Shown: positions 1 to 9,833, counted from the stretch's first letter. The stretch is DNA of 33,022 nucleotides from an uncultured Eggerthellaceae bacterium (GCA_934631995.1 CAKTYF010000010.1:1-33022); one strand, 5' to 3'. Numbers and translations: made by a program. The notes: generated from the sequence alone by a model not told the origin.

Positions 1-1
1 T

Positions 2-1246
2 AGGCCTGCTCACGGCATTATTTTCGAAGCCATGATGGATTTGTATAAGCGTAACATTCCTGTTGATCCCATTTCTTTGGCGGAGAACTTGCATGGCAAA
101 GGCCAGCTGGAAGCTGTGGGCGGACGCAGCTACTTAATTGAGCTGTCCGACAATACGTTTGCCCTGACCAACTGGAAAAGCCATGTTTCCGTGGTGAAGC
201 GCACCTCTGTTTTGCGCGATTTGGTTCACGCGTCCAACGCTATTAATGCGCTGGCGTTCGATGCTCCCGACGACTTGAATGTAGTGGTCGAGGAAGCCGA
301 AAAAATGCTCTTCAACGTGACCGAAAAGCGCGTTTCTTCTGAGTTCAAGCCCATGAATAAGCTTCTGGAAGGCGCGTTTGAAGAGCTGAAAAAGCTCAAA
401 GAGCAGCAAGGCGAAATGGCTGGCGTACCCACAGGCTTTGTGGACGTGGACAACCTGTTCCACGGCTTTCGTGGCGGCGACCTGGTGATTCTTGCAGCTC
501 GACCTGGTGTTGGTAAAACGTCGTTTGCTTTGAACCTGGCGGTCAACGCTGCAAAAGCGGGCGTTTCGGTGGCCTTCCTTTCCTTGGAAATGAGCGCATC
601 GCAGTTGGTGCAAAGAATTTTGTGCTCCGAGTCTCGTTTGAGCTTGTCAAAAGTACGCAGTGGTCACATTGGCAAGGCGGAATTTACTGCGTTGCGTGAA
701 GCTGCTAAGGCACTGTCGAAGCTTGATATTGTGATTGACGATACGCCGGCTCTTTCTATTCTGGAATTGCGCGCAAAAGCTCGCCGTGAGCTGCGCAATA
801 AGGAAAAAGGCCTGATTGTTGTTGACTATTTGCAGCTCATGCAGCCGGCAACGGCACGCCGCGATGGCAACCGCGCCGTGGAAGTTGGCGAGATTTCCCG
901 TGGCTTGAAAGTTTTGGGCAAAGAAATGAACATGCCGGTTTTGGCGTTGTCCCAGTTGTCGCGTAGTATTGAGCAGCGCGGCGGCAAAAAGCGCCCCATG
1001 CTTTCTGACCTGCGTGAATCGGGTTCAATCGAACAGGACGCCGACATTGTTATGTTCATTGACCGAAGCATGAACGAGCAAGAGGCGGAATCGCGCGATC
1101 GCTTGCCTTTGGGAGAAGCTGAGCTTATTGTGGCAAAGCACCGTAACGGCGCAACGAAAGACATTCGCCTTTCCTTCGAAGCGGAGTTCACCCGCTTTGG
1201 CGATTACACCGGCAGCGATTACGATGATTACGGCGAAGGTTACTAA
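2..1246 (+). CDS. dnaB: Replicative DNA helicase DnaB, 5'-truncated by window edge
   Basis: Hexameric helicase that unwinds DNA at the replication fork and recruits primase. The reading frame is open from base 2, so the N-terminal domain lies mostly outside the window. The visible part starts in the end of the N-terminal domain and linker, then runs through the RecA-like ATPase domain. The Walker A motif (ARPGVGKTS) is at about 494-523, Walker B (LIVVDYLQLM) at about 809-840, and the QLSR and SDLRESGSIEQDAD motifs carrying the coupling residues lie at about 953-1045. The C-terminus ends in an acidic Asp/Tyr/Gly tail. It is followed by purA after a 166-base gap. Family assignment is secure. 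Confidence 0.97.
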   Translation, partial: RPAHGIIFEAMMDLYKRNIPVDPISLAENLHGKGQLEAVGGRSYLIELSDNTFALTNWKSHVSVVKRTSVLRDLVHASNAINALAFDAPDDLNVVVEEAEKMLFNVTEKRVSSEFKPMNKLLEGAFEELKKLKEQQGEMAGVPTGFVDVDNLFHGFRGGDLVILAARPGVGKTSFALNLAVNAAKAGVSVAFLSLEMSASQLVQRILCSESRLSLSKVRSGHIGKAEFTALREAAKALSKLDIVIDDTPALSILELRAKARRELRNKEKGLIVVDYLQLMQPATARRDGNRAVEVGEISRGLKVLGKEMNMPVLALSQLSRSIEQRGGKKRPMLSDLRESGSIEQDADIVMFIDRSMNEQEAESRDRLPLGEAELIVAKHRNGATKDIRLSFEAEFTRFGDYTGSDYDDYGEGY

Positions 1247-1341
1247 TATTTCTTAACCCCTTCGTCTTCTTTTACCTGAAAAGATAGTGCTTTTTAACGC
1301 AGCGATGCGCGCTCACACGCCTTGCTCGAAATCGTTCGTAC

Positions 1342-1347
1342 TATAAT
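1342..1347 (+). promoter_or_regulatory. Candidate -10 element upstream of purA
   Basis: TATAAT lies 65 bases before the purA start. The best upstream match to a -35 box (TTGCTC at 1322-1327) is only 14 bases away, so the promoter is uncertain. No convincing terminator is visible between dnaB and this site. Confidence 0.35.
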
Positions 1348-1412
1348 AGTAATTTGGGTTATTACGTATCTAAATGTGCATGCACACGAACGACGATAGA
1401 GAGGGTGCTTCC

Positions 1413-2732
1413 ATGCCGAGTACAGTTTTGGTAGGAACTCAATGGGGCGATGAGGGCAAAGGTAAAATCACCGACCTTATTGCCGGAAAGTACGATTATG
1501 TCGTGCGCTTTCAGGGCGGAAACAACGCAGGTCACACCGTTGTTCATGGCGATGTAAGCCTGGCGCTTCACTTGATGCCATCAGGCGTTATGTACGAAAA
1601 CTGCGTTCCGGTTATTGGCAACGGCGTTGTTATTGATCCGGGCGCGCTGGTCAAGGAAATGGCCATGCTGCAGACAGAAGGCATTAGCTCCGAGCGTCTG
1701 AAGATCAGCTGCAACGCTCACATCATCATGCCGTATCACAAGGATCTTGACGGCGCCGATGAAAAGATGCTGGGCAAGAACTCCATTGGCACCACAAAGC
1801 GTGGCATTGGCCCGTGCTATCAGGACAAGGCGGCGCGCAAAGGCATTCGTGTGCAGGATCTGATGGACGAAAAAGTGTTCCGTATGAAGGTTGAAGCCGC
1901 GCTTGCTCAGAAAAATCCCATTTTGGACAAGATTTACAACTTGCATACCTATACGGTTGATGAGATTTGCGACGAGATGCTGCCGTACGCGCGCATCCTG
2001 AAGCCGTACATGGCCGAGACCACGCAGCTTTTGAACAATGCGCTGCGCGAAGGTAAGAATATCCTGTTCGAGGGCGCGCAAGCAACCATGCTTGACATCG
2101 ACCACGGCACGTATCCGTATGTGACCTCGTCTTCCTGCAGTGCGGGCGGCGCGGCAATTGGCACGGGCGTGGGCCCCATGGCCGTCAATAAAGTTATTGG
2201 CATCATGAAGGCTTACACCACGCGCGTTGGTGGCGGTCCTTTCCCCACCGAGCAGCTGTTCCCTGAAAACGGCGGTCTGGGCGAAGAGGCCGAGGTCGGC
2301 GAAGCGCTGTGCTCGATTGGCCACGAATATGGCGTGACCACAGGTCGCAAGCGTCGTTGTGGTTGGTTCGATGCCGTGATTGGCAAGTACGCTGTTGATG
2401 TGAACGGTCTGACCGACATTGCCCTGACGAAACTCGATGTGCTTTCCGAGTTCGAAACCATCAAAGTGTGCGTGGCTTACGAGTGCGATGGCGTGCGCTA
2501 CGATTATCTGCCCATGCAGCAAAGCGTTTTGTTCCACGCTAAGCCCATCTACGAAGAACTGCCTGGTTGGAAGGGCTGCGACATTACGGGTTGCAAGACG
2601 TTCGACGAGCTGCCCGAGAATGCTCAGAAGTACATCAGGCACTTGGAAGAGCTGGTGGGTGCGCCCATGACTATGATTTCCGTTGCTCCCGAGCGCGATG
2701 CAACAATCATTCAGGACGAGGCGCTTCGCTAG
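1413..2732 (+). CDS. purA: Adenylosuccinate synthase PurA
   Basis: Joins IMP and aspartate with GTP to form adenylosuccinate, the first committed step of AMP synthesis, in the cytosol. The ATG at 1413 was chosen because the protein then begins [18 protein letters not shown], the family's canonical N-terminus with the GDEGKGK phosphate loop, and GAGAGG lies about ten bases upstream. A start 13 codons earlier is open but lacks a ribosome site. Other family landmarks are NNAGHTVV, the [14 protein letters not shown] segment, [10 protein letters not shown], and [12 protein letters not shown]. At 439 residues it has the usual family length. purD follows in the same direction, so this is a small purine group, although a terminator-like hairpin separates the two genes. 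Confidence 0.97.
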   Translation: MPSTVLVGTQWGDEGKGKITDLIAGKYDYVVRFQGGNNAGHTVVHGDVSLALHLMPSGVMYENCVPVIGNGVVIDPGALVKEMAMLQTEGISSERLKISCNAHIIMPYHKDLDGADEKMLGKNSIGTTKRGIGPCYQDKAARKGIRVQDLMDEKVFRMKVEAALAQKNPILDKIYNLHTYTVDEICDEMLPYARILKPYMAETTQLLNNALREGKNILFEGAQATMLDIDHGTYPYVTSSSCSAGGAAIGTGVGPMAVNKVIGIMKAYTTRVGGGPFPTEQLFPENGGLGEEAEVGEALCSIGHEYGVTTGRKRRCGWFDAVIGKYAVDVNGLTDIALTKLDVLSEFETIKVCVAYECDGVRYDYLPMQQSVLFHAKPIYEELPGWKGCDITGCKTFDELPENAQKYIRHLEELVGAPMTMISVAPERDATIIQDEALR

Positions 2733-2743
2733 AGATTTGACTG

Positions 2744-2773
2744 CGAACGGTGCGACTGTGGTTGCGCCGTTCG
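2744..2773 (+). terminator. Terminator-like hairpin after purA
   Basis: A 13-bp stem (arms 2744-2756 and 2761-2773, two G-U pairs) with a TGTG loop starts 12 bases after the purA stop. The T tract behind it is weak (TTTCGCT), so it may attenuate transcription or stabilise the 3' end. Confidence 0.45.
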
Positions 2774-2868
2774 TTTCGCTAAGGTAGCACGCGCTTCGGC
2801 GCAAATGACAAGCGGCAAATGCAGTTGATTGACCAAACAATGCAAGAGAAACAGACGAAAGGAATGCT

Positions 2869-4164
2869 GTGAATATACTGGTATTGGGCTCCGGTGGTCG
2901 CGAACATGCTATGACCTGGGCACTTGCAAAGTCATCTCAGGTAGAGGGTTTGTACGTTGCGCCCGGCAATGGTGGTACGGCGCGCATTGCGCAAAACGTG
3001 ACCGGTCTTGATATCAACGATGCGAAGAGCGTTTTGGCGTTTTGCCAGAAGCCGGAACACGCAATTGACCTGGTGGTTATTGGTCCCGAAGCTCCCTTGG
3101 TTGCGGGCGTGGCCGATGATTTGCGTGCGGCGGGCATTCTGGTATTCGGCCCCGATTCGTATGGCGCCCAGCTTGAAGGAAGCAAGACCTTCAGCAAGGA
3201 GTTCATGGATGCGAACAACATTCCTACGGCGCGTTATGGCAGCTTCGACAACGAGGCCGATGCTCTTGCCTACGTGAATGAGCTGGGCGCCCCGATTGTT
3301 GTGAAGGCCGATGGCCTTGCCGCAGGTAAAGGCGTTATTGTTGCCGAAGAGCTTGAAGATGCTCTTGAGGCCGTGCATGGTTGCTTCAGCGGCGCATTTG
3401 GTGCTGCTGGCGCAAAAGTTGTTATTGAGGAATGCCTCGTAGGTCCCGAGTGCTCGCTTTTAGCGTTCGTGTCGAATGGTAAAGCGTTCTGCATGACTAC
3501 CGCGCAAGATCATAAGCGTGCTTACGATGGCGATCGCGGTCCGAATACGGGCGGCATGGGCGTATATTCCCCGGTGCCTATCCTGAACGAGGGCGAGCTG
3601 CCCGAAATGCAGCGCATTATGCAAGTGGCGGCGCAGGCAACGGCGCGCGACCCCTTCCCCGTGGATTACCGCGGCGTGCTGTATGGCGGCTTCATGCTCA
3701 CCGAAGAAGGTCCCAAGGTTTTGGAGTTCAACGCGCGTTTTGGCGACCCGGAAACGCAGGTTATCCTGCCGCGCTTGGAGAACGACTTTGCCCAGGTAGT
3801 TCGTGCAATCGCCGAAGGAAGTACGGATGATTTGAAGCTTTCGTGGCGCGATGAGTGGGCCGCGTGCGTTGTTTTGGCAAGCGAAGGCTACCCGGGTGCC
3901 TATGAAAAGGGCAAAGTGATTCTGGGTATTGACGAAGCCGAAGACATTGAAGACGTTACCGTATTCCATGCGGGTACGGCTTTGAATGCCGATGGCGAGC
4001 TTATTACCGCAGGTGGTCGTGTGCTGAACGTGGTCGCGTTGGGCAAAACGTTCGAGGAAGCGCGCGATAAGGCGTATGAAGCGGTTGATTTGATCAACTT
4101 CGAGGGCAAGCAGTATCGTCAGGATATTGGCAAGCGCGCGTTGATTGGCCGCAGCGCCTGGTAG
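2869..4164 (+). CDS. purD: Phosphoribosylamine-glycine ligase PurD
   Basis: ATP-grasp enzyme that joins phosphoribosylamine and glycine to give GAR, the second step of de novo purine synthesis. The GTG start at 2869 has AAAGGA eight bases upstream, and the protein begins NILVLGSGGREHAMTWAL, the family's conserved N-terminus. Further landmarks are the PGNGGTA segment, VVIGPEAPLVAGVADDL, the ATP-grasp lysine region PIVVKADGLAAGKGV, the DHKRAYDGDRGPNTGGMG segment, and LEFNARFGDPETQ, which holds metal ligands. Length is 431 residues, normal for the family. It lies 136 bases downstream of purA and probably shares its expression. Confidence 0.97.
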   Translation: MNILVLGSGGREHAMTWALAKSSQVEGLYVAPGNGGTARIAQNVTGLDINDAKSVLAFCQKPEHAIDLVVIGPEAPLVAGVADDLRAAGILVFGPDSYGAQLEGSKTFSKEFMDANNIPTARYGSFDNEADALAYVNELGAPIVVKADGLAAGKGVIVAEELEDALEAVHGCFSGAFGAAGAKVVIEECLVGPECSLLAFVSNGKAFCMTTAQDHKRAYDGDRGPNTGGMGVYSPVPILNEGELPEMQRIMQVAAQATARDPFPVDYRGVLYGGFMLTEEGPKVLEFNARFGDPETQVILPRLENDFAQVVRAIAEGSTDDLKLSWRDEWAACVVLASEGYPGAYEKGKVILGIDEAEDIEDVTVFHAGTALNADGELITAGGRVLNVVALGKTFEEARDKAYEAVDLINFEGKQYRQDIGKRALIGRSAW

Positions 4165-4175
4165 GGTTTAGGCTG

Positions 4176-4297
4176 CGTTGTTCTGGCAAACGCCGTAACA
4201 GCCCGACGTTGCGAAGTGCCTAGGCCCGCCGTTCCGAGGTTACGTCGTTCTGGCGAACGCCGTAACTGCCTGACGCTGCGAAGCGCCTAGGCCCGCC
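4176..4297. repeat. Two tandem 55-bp imperfect direct repeats, intergenic
   Basis: Units at 4176-4230 and 4243-4297 share 49 of 55 bases, at a period of 67 bases. Each contains TTCTGGC, CGCCGTAAC and the shared end GCCTAGGCCCGCC. The second unit overlaps a 6-bp inverted pair (GTTACG and CGTAAC). The 283-base purD to radical SAM gap holds these units and little else. Confidence 0.8.
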
Positions 4298-4447
4298 ATT
4301 TGACCCTTTCGCGCTCCGCTTCGCGTACCGAAGTACGTTCAGTCGCGCAACGGGCCAACTGCCTGGGCCGATGCGTTTCTCGCTGGCTTTGGTGGGAATG
4401 TGACTTGGCGCAGATTTTGATATAGTACGAATGGAAAGAGGAACGGA

Positions 4448-5806
4448 ATGTTATCTGAGCGCATGTTAAGCACGGTGGTTCGCTGCTGCTCCGATGGCTA
4501 TTTGAAGCTTTCGCCCACGGCGCAAACGCGTATGCCCGCGCCTACGCCCGGTAAGAAATACATGCTGTATATGCACGTGCCGTTCTGCGAGCGCTTGTGC
4601 CCGTATTGTTCGTTCAACCGCTTCCCGTTCAAAGGGGATCGCGCGGTTCCGTACTTCAAGAACATGCGCAAAGAAATGCTCATGCTCAAAGAGCTGGGCT
4701 ATGACTTCGAGAGCGTCTACATTGGCGGCGGAACGCCCACCATTATGATTGATGAGTTGTGCGAAACCATCGATTTAGCGCGCGACACCTTCCCGGGCAT
4801 CAAGGAAGTTTCGAGCGAGACGAACCCGAACCACCTAATTCCCGAATACGTTGAGAAGTTGGAAGGGCGTGTGCAGCGTCTTTCCGTGGGCGTTCAGAGT
4901 TTCGATGACGGTCTTTTGAAGCAAATGGACCGCTACGACAAGTACGGGTGCGGTGCGGAAATTATTGAGCGCATCAAATATGCAAGCCCGCATTTTGTGT
5001 CGATGAACGCCGATATGATTTTTAATTTCCCAGCTCAGACGGCTGATATTCTGATTTCCGACATTGAGCGCGTGGTTGAAAGCGGCGCCTCGCAAACCAC
5101 GTTCTATCCGCTTATGGCGTCTCCTTCCGTGGAGAAATCGCTTGCGGCTACGGTGGGCAAGGTTGATTACAACCGCGAAAAGCAGTTCTACGAGATTATC
5201 TGCTCGCTTCTCACGGAAGGCGAAAACGCGCCGTTCGAGTTTGGTTCTGCGTGGACGTTCAACCGCAAGAACGGGTATCGCGCTACGTGCGATTCGGGTG
5301 TTGCGGTAGGTACTAGTGCCGGCGCAGCTGAAAACGAGGCGATGATTGACGAATACGTGGTGAATTACGAGGAATATCCCGCCATCGGTTCGGGTGGCAT
5401 TACGTATTTAGGCCACGATTTGTATGTGAATACGTTCAGCGTGAATGATTACAACGCCGCTATCGAGGCGGGCAACATGTCGATCATGGGCAAGACGAGC
5501 TTCACGTTGCGCGACCGCATGCGTTATCGCTTCATGATGCAGTTGTTCGGTTTGCGCTTGGACAAGAAGGCTTTCGAGCGCGATTTTGGCATGAGTGTTG
5601 ATCTGGGACTTCCCATGGAAATGGCGTTTATGCGTTTGAACGGGGCTTTTGCCACCGATAACGTGGAAGAATTGACGCTTACGCCGAAGGGTCGTTATCT
5701 GACGGTGGTCATGATGCGCCAGTTCTTTATTGGCGTGAACGGCCTGCGCGATCAGGCGCGCGCGGCTCTTCAAGGGGAAGAGCGCCAGTTGATTTTTGGT
5801 GAGTAG
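4448..5806 (+). CDS. HemW-like radical SAM protein (coproporphyrinogen oxidase family)
   Basis: A radical S-adenosylmethionine protein of the HemN/HemW superfamily. The iron-sulfur motif is C-x3-C-x2-C in HVPFCERLCPYCSFNRFPF at about residues 41-59. It is followed by YIGGGTPT (SAM contact), SSETNPNHL, and SVGVQSFDDGLLKQM, all typical of the family. The ATG start has GAAAGAGG eight to twelve bases upstream. Length is 452 residues, longer than HemW (about 380). Family members include oxygen-independent coproporphyrinogen dehydrogenases, HemW haem chaperones and anaerobic haem-degrading HutW/ChuW proteins. The Cys-x2-Cys-Ser-Phe ending and the divergent C-terminus do not decide between these, so the substrate is left open. 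No haem biosynthesis gene adjoins it. Confidence 0.85.
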   Translation: MLSERMLSTVVRCCSDGYLKLSPTAQTRMPAPTPGKKYMLYMHVPFCERLCPYCSFNRFPFKGDRAVPYFKNMRKEMLMLKELGYDFESVYIGGGTPTIMIDELCETIDLARDTFPGIKEVSSETNPNHLIPEYVEKLEGRVQRLSVGVQSFDDGLLKQMDRYDKYGCGAEIIERIKYASPHFVSMNADMIFNFPAQTADILISDIERVVESGASQTTFYPLMASPSVEKSLAATVGKVDYNREKQFYEIICSLLTEGENAPFEFGSAWTFNRKNGYRATCDSGVAVGTSAGAAENEAMIDEYVVNYEEYPAIGSGGITYLGHDLYVNTFSVNDYNAAIEAGNMSIMGKTSFTLRDRMRYRFMMQLFGLRLDKKAFERDFGMSVDLGLPMEMAFMRLNGAFATDNVEELTLTPKGRYLTVVMMRQFFIGVNGLRDQARAALQGEERQLIFGE

Positions 5807-5860
5807 CGGGTAAAGAACGGAGAGGGAAGTTGAGCGAATAAGGATAGCTCGCGATGCAAC

Positions 5861-6583
5861 ATGGTGCAGATGAACGGAACATATTACGTTGGTGCGACGA
5901 ATGATTCGTCCACCCCGAATGAAGGCTTCGATGCAATTGATGCCGTCTGCGGTGTCGTGTTGTTTTTGAGCTGGATTGGCGTGTTCCTGCGCTACGGTAT
6001 TTTGCTTCCTTCGTTTGTGTTCGCGCTCCTTTTCGCGCTGCTTGTTGTTTCGGGCGCGCTTGATCGCAGGTCAAATAGGGCGCCATCGATTTTGGCGCTT
6101 GCCGCGGTTGCGCTGTGGATTGTTTCCGTTTGGTTTATGCCGTATGGTGTTGGCCCTGAGGTCTCATCGTTGGGTGCGGGTGGTTTGGTTCCTGTGTTCG
6201 CGAACTTTTTCGGCGTGGGTGCTCTACCAGTTTTTCTGGATGGACTGGTAGGCGCCGCAATTATGTTCGTGCTGGGAGCTTTGGCGGTTATCGTTATCGG
6301 CTTGCTTACTGGCGCTGAGCTTTTGAGCCCTGCGACATTTATCACATCTATGGCGCTTGGTCTGTTCACGGGATCAACAGGTGCGTTGGCAATTGTTGCC
6401 CTTATGCTGGCGGTTCTTTTGGTGTTGTTCCTGCTCAGGAAGATTGTTTTATCTCATCGCGCCGATGGAATGCTGGTTCCGCAGCTCTATACGAGCGGTT
6501 TTGGCAGCGGCAGAAAAGAAGAACCTTTACCTGTTGGGTTGGCGCTTGCCGCTGCTGCCATAATCTTGATCATTTTCTTGTAA
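5861..6583 (+). CDS. Unknown multi-pass membrane protein
   Basis: I do not recognise a family. The 240-residue protein has a polar N-terminus of about 25 residues, then roughly seven hydrophobic segments (about 27-47, 49-66, 77-94, 125-150, 152-172, 174-192 and a C-terminal one at 224-240). A basic stretch, RKIVLSHR, follows the sixth. The start is uncertain: ATG 5861 and ATG 5870 are both in frame, and the nearest ribosome-site-like bases (AAGGA) lie about 17 bases upstream of the first, which is too far. It faces the dipeptidase gene tail to tail with a 42-base gap. Composition matches its neighbours, so it is probably a real lineage gene. Confidence 0.7.
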   Translation: MVQMNGTYYVGATNDSSTPNEGFDAIDAVCGVVLFLSWIGVFLRYGILLPSFVFALLFALLVVSGALDRRSNRAPSILALAAVALWIVSVWFMPYGVGPEVSSLGAGGLVPVFANFFGVGALPVFLDGLVGAAIMFVLGALAVIVIGLLTGAELLSPATFITSMALGLFTGSTGALAIVALMLAVLLVLFLLRKIVLSHRADGMLVPQLYTSGFGSGRKEEPLPVGLALAAAAIILIIFL

Positions 6584-6625
6584 GACGAAGCGCGGTTGTG
6601 CCGGAGTGCCTTTGACGTTTTGCCT

Positions 6626-8197
6626 TTAGAGCCCAATGAGCACGCGCGCGTAAATGCGCAGCGCTTCTTTCAGGGCCTCTTCGCTCATGCCTTCATCGGG
6701 GCTGTGCATTCCGCCTACCCAATCAGGTACAGGAACCCAGGGTTTTTCGGGCCCGAAACTTGCTGCGTTGCTGAACAGGCGCGCATACGTGCCGCCACCT
6801 ATGGTGAACGGTTCGGCGTTTTCTCCCGTTGCTTCGTTGTAAGCGCGCAGCAGAGCTTGGATCTCGGGTGATTGCGGATCAACCAGGAACGGCTCCATGC
6901 AAGAATCGCGCCAAATCGATGCTCCGCATGCGCACGATGCTCTGCGGATGCGCATCTCAATCTCATCGGCGGTAATACAGGTGGGGAAGCGGCAATCGAT
7001 GGTCTGCCGTATGCTGTTGCCATGAAGCGAAATCATGCCGCCAACCATAGTCAAGCTGCCAAAATCTTTGTCTGAACAGGCGCAATCGAAGCAACTTCCA
7101 TCGGTGCAGCTGAGCAGCTGTTGCTCAAGCTGCAAGAATGCGCGCTCGTCTTCCGAGCAAAGATCGTTTGCCAGAAGGTAATCGATCAAGATGCCAATCG
7201 CGTTAACGCCGCCTTCGGGGATAGATGCATGCTGGCATTTTCCCTGAGCATCAATACGCACGGTGCCATTGCCCAAATCTGTTACGGTGATGCGCTCTGC
7301 TGCGGGCAGCGTGTCTGCGGTAACAGCATTATCGCAGTTCACCACTGCAAACGCTGAGCCAGGAACGGCGTTGGGCGCTGTGCCGCCTTGAATGTCGATG
7401 ATCCTTCCGTTCTGTAGCGGCCTGCTTACCAGCGTGCCATCGTAGTGGCCTTTTTCGCCATAGCACACGGGGAACTCCGCATCGGGTGTGAAAAGAAAAT
7501 CGGGGTCCTGGAAGTGCTCGCGGTAGTAAGGTACATCTTCCATACCCGTTTCTTCTGCTGCACCGAAAAGAAAGCGCAGGTCATAGGGGAGCGTCACGTC
7601 AAGTTGTTTCCAAACATTCATGGCGTGCAGCGCAACAACAACGGGTCCCTTGTCATCGGCAATGCCGCGTCCCAGCAAAAAGCCGTCTTTGCATGTAACG
7701 TTGTACGGTTCCACGCTCCAACCAGGACCCGCAGGAACTACATCCACGTGGCCAATGATGCCGATTTGGCGACGTCGGGTTTCTGTTCCCGTGCGTTCGT
7801 CTGCGCAATTGCTCGCGAGTGCGCCCGTCGCGCTCGTTGCATTCGTAGCGCCCATTGCGCTCGCCGCGCCGACATCGCTCACTCGCGCCGCGTTAGCAGC
7901 GCCTGCATCTGCGCCGGCTTCTTCGCCCGAATAATCCGCGTACCCGATGTAGCCATCCACATCGTGCGTCTCGAAGCCCATGCGACCTGCGATTTCAAGC
8001 GCGGTATCAAGTGCGCGACGCGGACCGGGCCCAAACGGCGCGTTTTCTCGCGGGCTCGCCTTACTATCTTCGCGGAAACTGGGGATGGCAATGAGCGTTT
8101 GCAAATCCGCCAGAACGTCTTCCCAATGCTCGTTTATGTACGCGTCAATAATCTGATCGATTTTCTCGGGTGAATTCACCAGTTCAGAATACAGCAT
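6626..8197 (-). CDS. M20 family dipeptidase (Sapep-like)
   Basis: A zinc-dependent M20 metallopeptidase of the Sapep/PepV type, expected to cleave dipeptides in the cytosol. Visible metal-site motifs are GHVDVVPAGPGW (His150, Asp152), RGIADDKGP (Asp181), GAAEETGMED (Glu215 catalytic, Glu216) and the late GGMHSPDE (His498). CQHASIPEGGVNAI is typical of the lid domain. Length is 523 residues, longer than the usual 460-470. The excess is an Ala/Gly/Thr-rich low-complexity insert at about residues 88-144, just before the catalytic GHVDVVP strand. It lies 23 bases downstream of the transporter gene, so the two are probably co-transcribed. That would fit peptide or acid uptake followed by breakdown, but the pairing is inference. 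Confidence 0.92.
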   Translation of the reverse strand: MLYSELVNSPEKIDQIIDAYINEHWEDVLADLQTLIAIPSFREDSKASPRENAPFGPGPRRALDTALEIAGRMGFETHDVDGYIGYADYSGEEAGADAGAANAARVSDVGAASAMGATNATSATGALASNCADERTGTETRRRQIGIIGHVDVVPAGPGWSVEPYNVTCKDGFLLGRGIADDKGPVVVALHAMNVWKQLDVTLPYDLRFLFGAAEETGMEDVPYYREHFQDPDFLFTPDAEFPVCYGEKGHYDGTLVSRPLQNGRIIDIQGGTAPNAVPGSAFAVVNCDNAVTADTLPAAERITVTDLGNGTVRIDAQGKCQHASIPEGGVNAIGILIDYLLANDLCSEDERAFLQLEQQLLSCTDGSCFDCACSDKDFGSLTMVGGMISLHGNSIRQTIDCRFPTCITADEIEMRIRRASCACGASIWRDSCMEPFLVDPQSPEIQALLRAYNEATGENAEPFTIGGGTYARLFSNAASFGPEKPWVPVPDWVGGMHSPDEGMSEEALKEALRIYARVLIGL

Positions 8198-8220
8198 GGC
8201 CTGCTTATGACCTTTCAGTG

Positions 8221-9600
8221 CTATAGGAAGAATACGAGGGTGTCAATTATGAAAAGTGGTATCAAAATCGCGCATGACCAGCCCATATAACCAAAGAAGC
8301 TGGGCATTTTCACGCCACCGGAACGTTCCGAAATGCTCTTGACCATGAAGTTCGGCGCATTGCCAATGTAGGTGATGGCGCCCATGAACACGGCACCTGC
8401 GCTAATGGCCAGAAGGATTTCGGGCGCAACGATGCCCACCGTGGTTGCAACGCCTTCGGTGGCGCCCAACGCACCCGCCGTGGTCAGGAATACCACATAG
8501 GTGGGGGAGTTATCCAGGAAGCTGGACAGCGCGCCGGTGATCCAGAAGAATTTTACGGGGGAGTCAATTCCCAGTTCGCCGCCGTACGTGCGTAGCAGCG
8601 CCAGAGCCGGAATCATGGTAATGAAGATGCCAATGAACAGCTTGGCAACTTCCGCAATGGGGCCCCACTCGAAGTCGTTCTTTTCGCGCAGCACGGGTTT
8701 TGTGGTGTACCAAGAAAGCCCCGCCGCAATAGCAATCAGGACAATCTGCAAGAAGTAATTGATGCCCAGATGGATGCCTTCGTAGACATCAATGCCAATG
8801 ACCTGGCCTTTTGCATCCAGGAAGGAATCGATTTGCGGGATGGTGCCATTCAGGATAACCGCAAGAATAATAAGCGCCAAAAACGCCACATTGTGGCCGC
8901 CCTCAATGCGGAAGGGAACGCGACCCATGGCTTTGCGCTCAAGCTCTAAAGCCTCTAGGCCTTCTTTACCTTCCTTCTTGATAAAATGATTGTCAATCAG
9001 GGCAAACAACGCCAAAAGAAGAACGGTGTTCAGAATCAGAATATGCCAGATATGCTCCATAGTCCACAAAAACGGCACACCGCGCAAAAAGCCCAGAAAC
9101 AGCGGCGGATCGCCCAAGGGGGTCAGGCAACCGCCCATGTTGGCAACAAGGAAGATGAAGAACACAATGATGTGCGTCTTGTTGCGGCGCCACACGTTTG
9201 CGCGCAGCACAGGGCGAATCAAAAGCATGGCGGCGCCCGTGGTGCCCACCCAGCTTGCCAGGAATGTGCCAATGGCCAGCATAATCACGTTGTTGCGTGT
9301 GGTGCCGGGAATGGTACCTGCCACGTGGATGTTGCCCGTGACAATGAACAGGCCCAACAGCAAAACGATGAAGGGAATGTAGTCAAGAACAACCGACTCC
9401 ATAAGCTCGTAGCCGGTTTCGTGCATTCCGTAGGCAATGGTGAACGGAATCAGGAAAACAAGCGACCAGAAAATGGCAACGTGCAGTTGGTGATGCTCCC
9501 ACCATTCGGCGAGTTTTGTTAAAGGCAGGATTGCAATACAAAGAAGCATGCCCGCAAAGGGGATGATGCTCCAAATGGGTAGGGTAGCGCCAATGTCCAT
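8221..9600 (-). CDS. CitMHS/NhaD-type ion transporter (sodium:proton antiporter or organic acid carrier)
   Basis: Integral membrane carrier of the ion transporter superfamily, 459 residues with about eleven to twelve hydrophobic segments. Recognisable landmarks are the conserved re-entrant segments MGGCLTPLGDPPLFLGFLRG at about 154-173 and SSFLDNSPTYVVFL at about 361-374, followed by GAVFMGAITYIGNAPNFMV. Such proteins are annotated either as sodium:proton antiporters or as citrate-type transporters, and the sequence alone does not settle the substrate. GGAGGA lies six bases upstream of the ATG. It is the first gene of a leftward pair with the M20 dipeptidase. Confidence 0.88.
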   Translation of the reverse strand: MDIGATLPIWSIIPFAGMLLCIAILPLTKLAEWWEHHQLHVAIFWSLVFLIPFTIAYGMHETGYELMESVVLDYIPFIVLLLGLFIVTGNIHVAGTIPGTTRNNVIMLAIGTFLASWVGTTGAAMLLIRPVLRANVWRRNKTHIIVFFIFLVANMGGCLTPLGDPPLFLGFLRGVPFLWTMEHIWHILILNTVLLLALFALIDNHFIKKEGKEGLEALELERKAMGRVPFRIEGGHNVAFLALIILAVILNGTIPQIDSFLDAKGQVIGIDVYEGIHLGINYFLQIVLIAIAAGLSWYTTKPVLREKNDFEWGPIAEVAKLFIGIFITMIPALALLRTYGGELGIDSPVKFFWITGALSSFLDNSPTYVVFLTTAGALGATEGVATTVGIVAPEILLAISAGAVFMGAITYIGNAPNFMVKSISERSGGVKMPSFFGYMGWSCAILIPLFIIDTLVFFL

Positions 9601-9689
9601 GGAAGTCCTCCGATAGTTTGCATACCGCCTTAGTTTACTCTAACGCGCATGACGCTCGTGTCCGTGCGCGAAATGTACCCCTAACTGTA

Positions 9690-9740
9690 ACAAAAGCGGA
9701 CCGTATTTGTTGAATTGCGGTTCTGCCCGTGCGCTTTTGT
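9690..9740. other. Inverted repeat between transporter and Rrf2 gene
   Basis: Nine-base arms ACAAAAGCG (9690-9698) and CGCTTTTGT (9732-9740) flank a 33-base spacer in the 233-base gap. It could be a weak terminator after the leftward Rrf2 gene or part of the transporter promoter region. Nothing else stands out in this gap. Confidence 0.3.
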
Positions 9741-9833
9741 TTTCGCAGGTTATATCGCGTGTTTGATACGCGAACGAGCGGACGCGCTGAAGCGGTCTTG
9801 AATCAGCTTACGTTCGTACGGAAAATGCCGAAT

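Noticed and set aside
4176..4297. CRISPR array
   Set aside because: Only two units, imperfect, 55 bases long with a 12-base gap, and no cas genes.
9690..9740. Riboswitch upstream of the transporter
   Set aside because: Only a single inverted pair is visible; no known aptamer core could be recognised.
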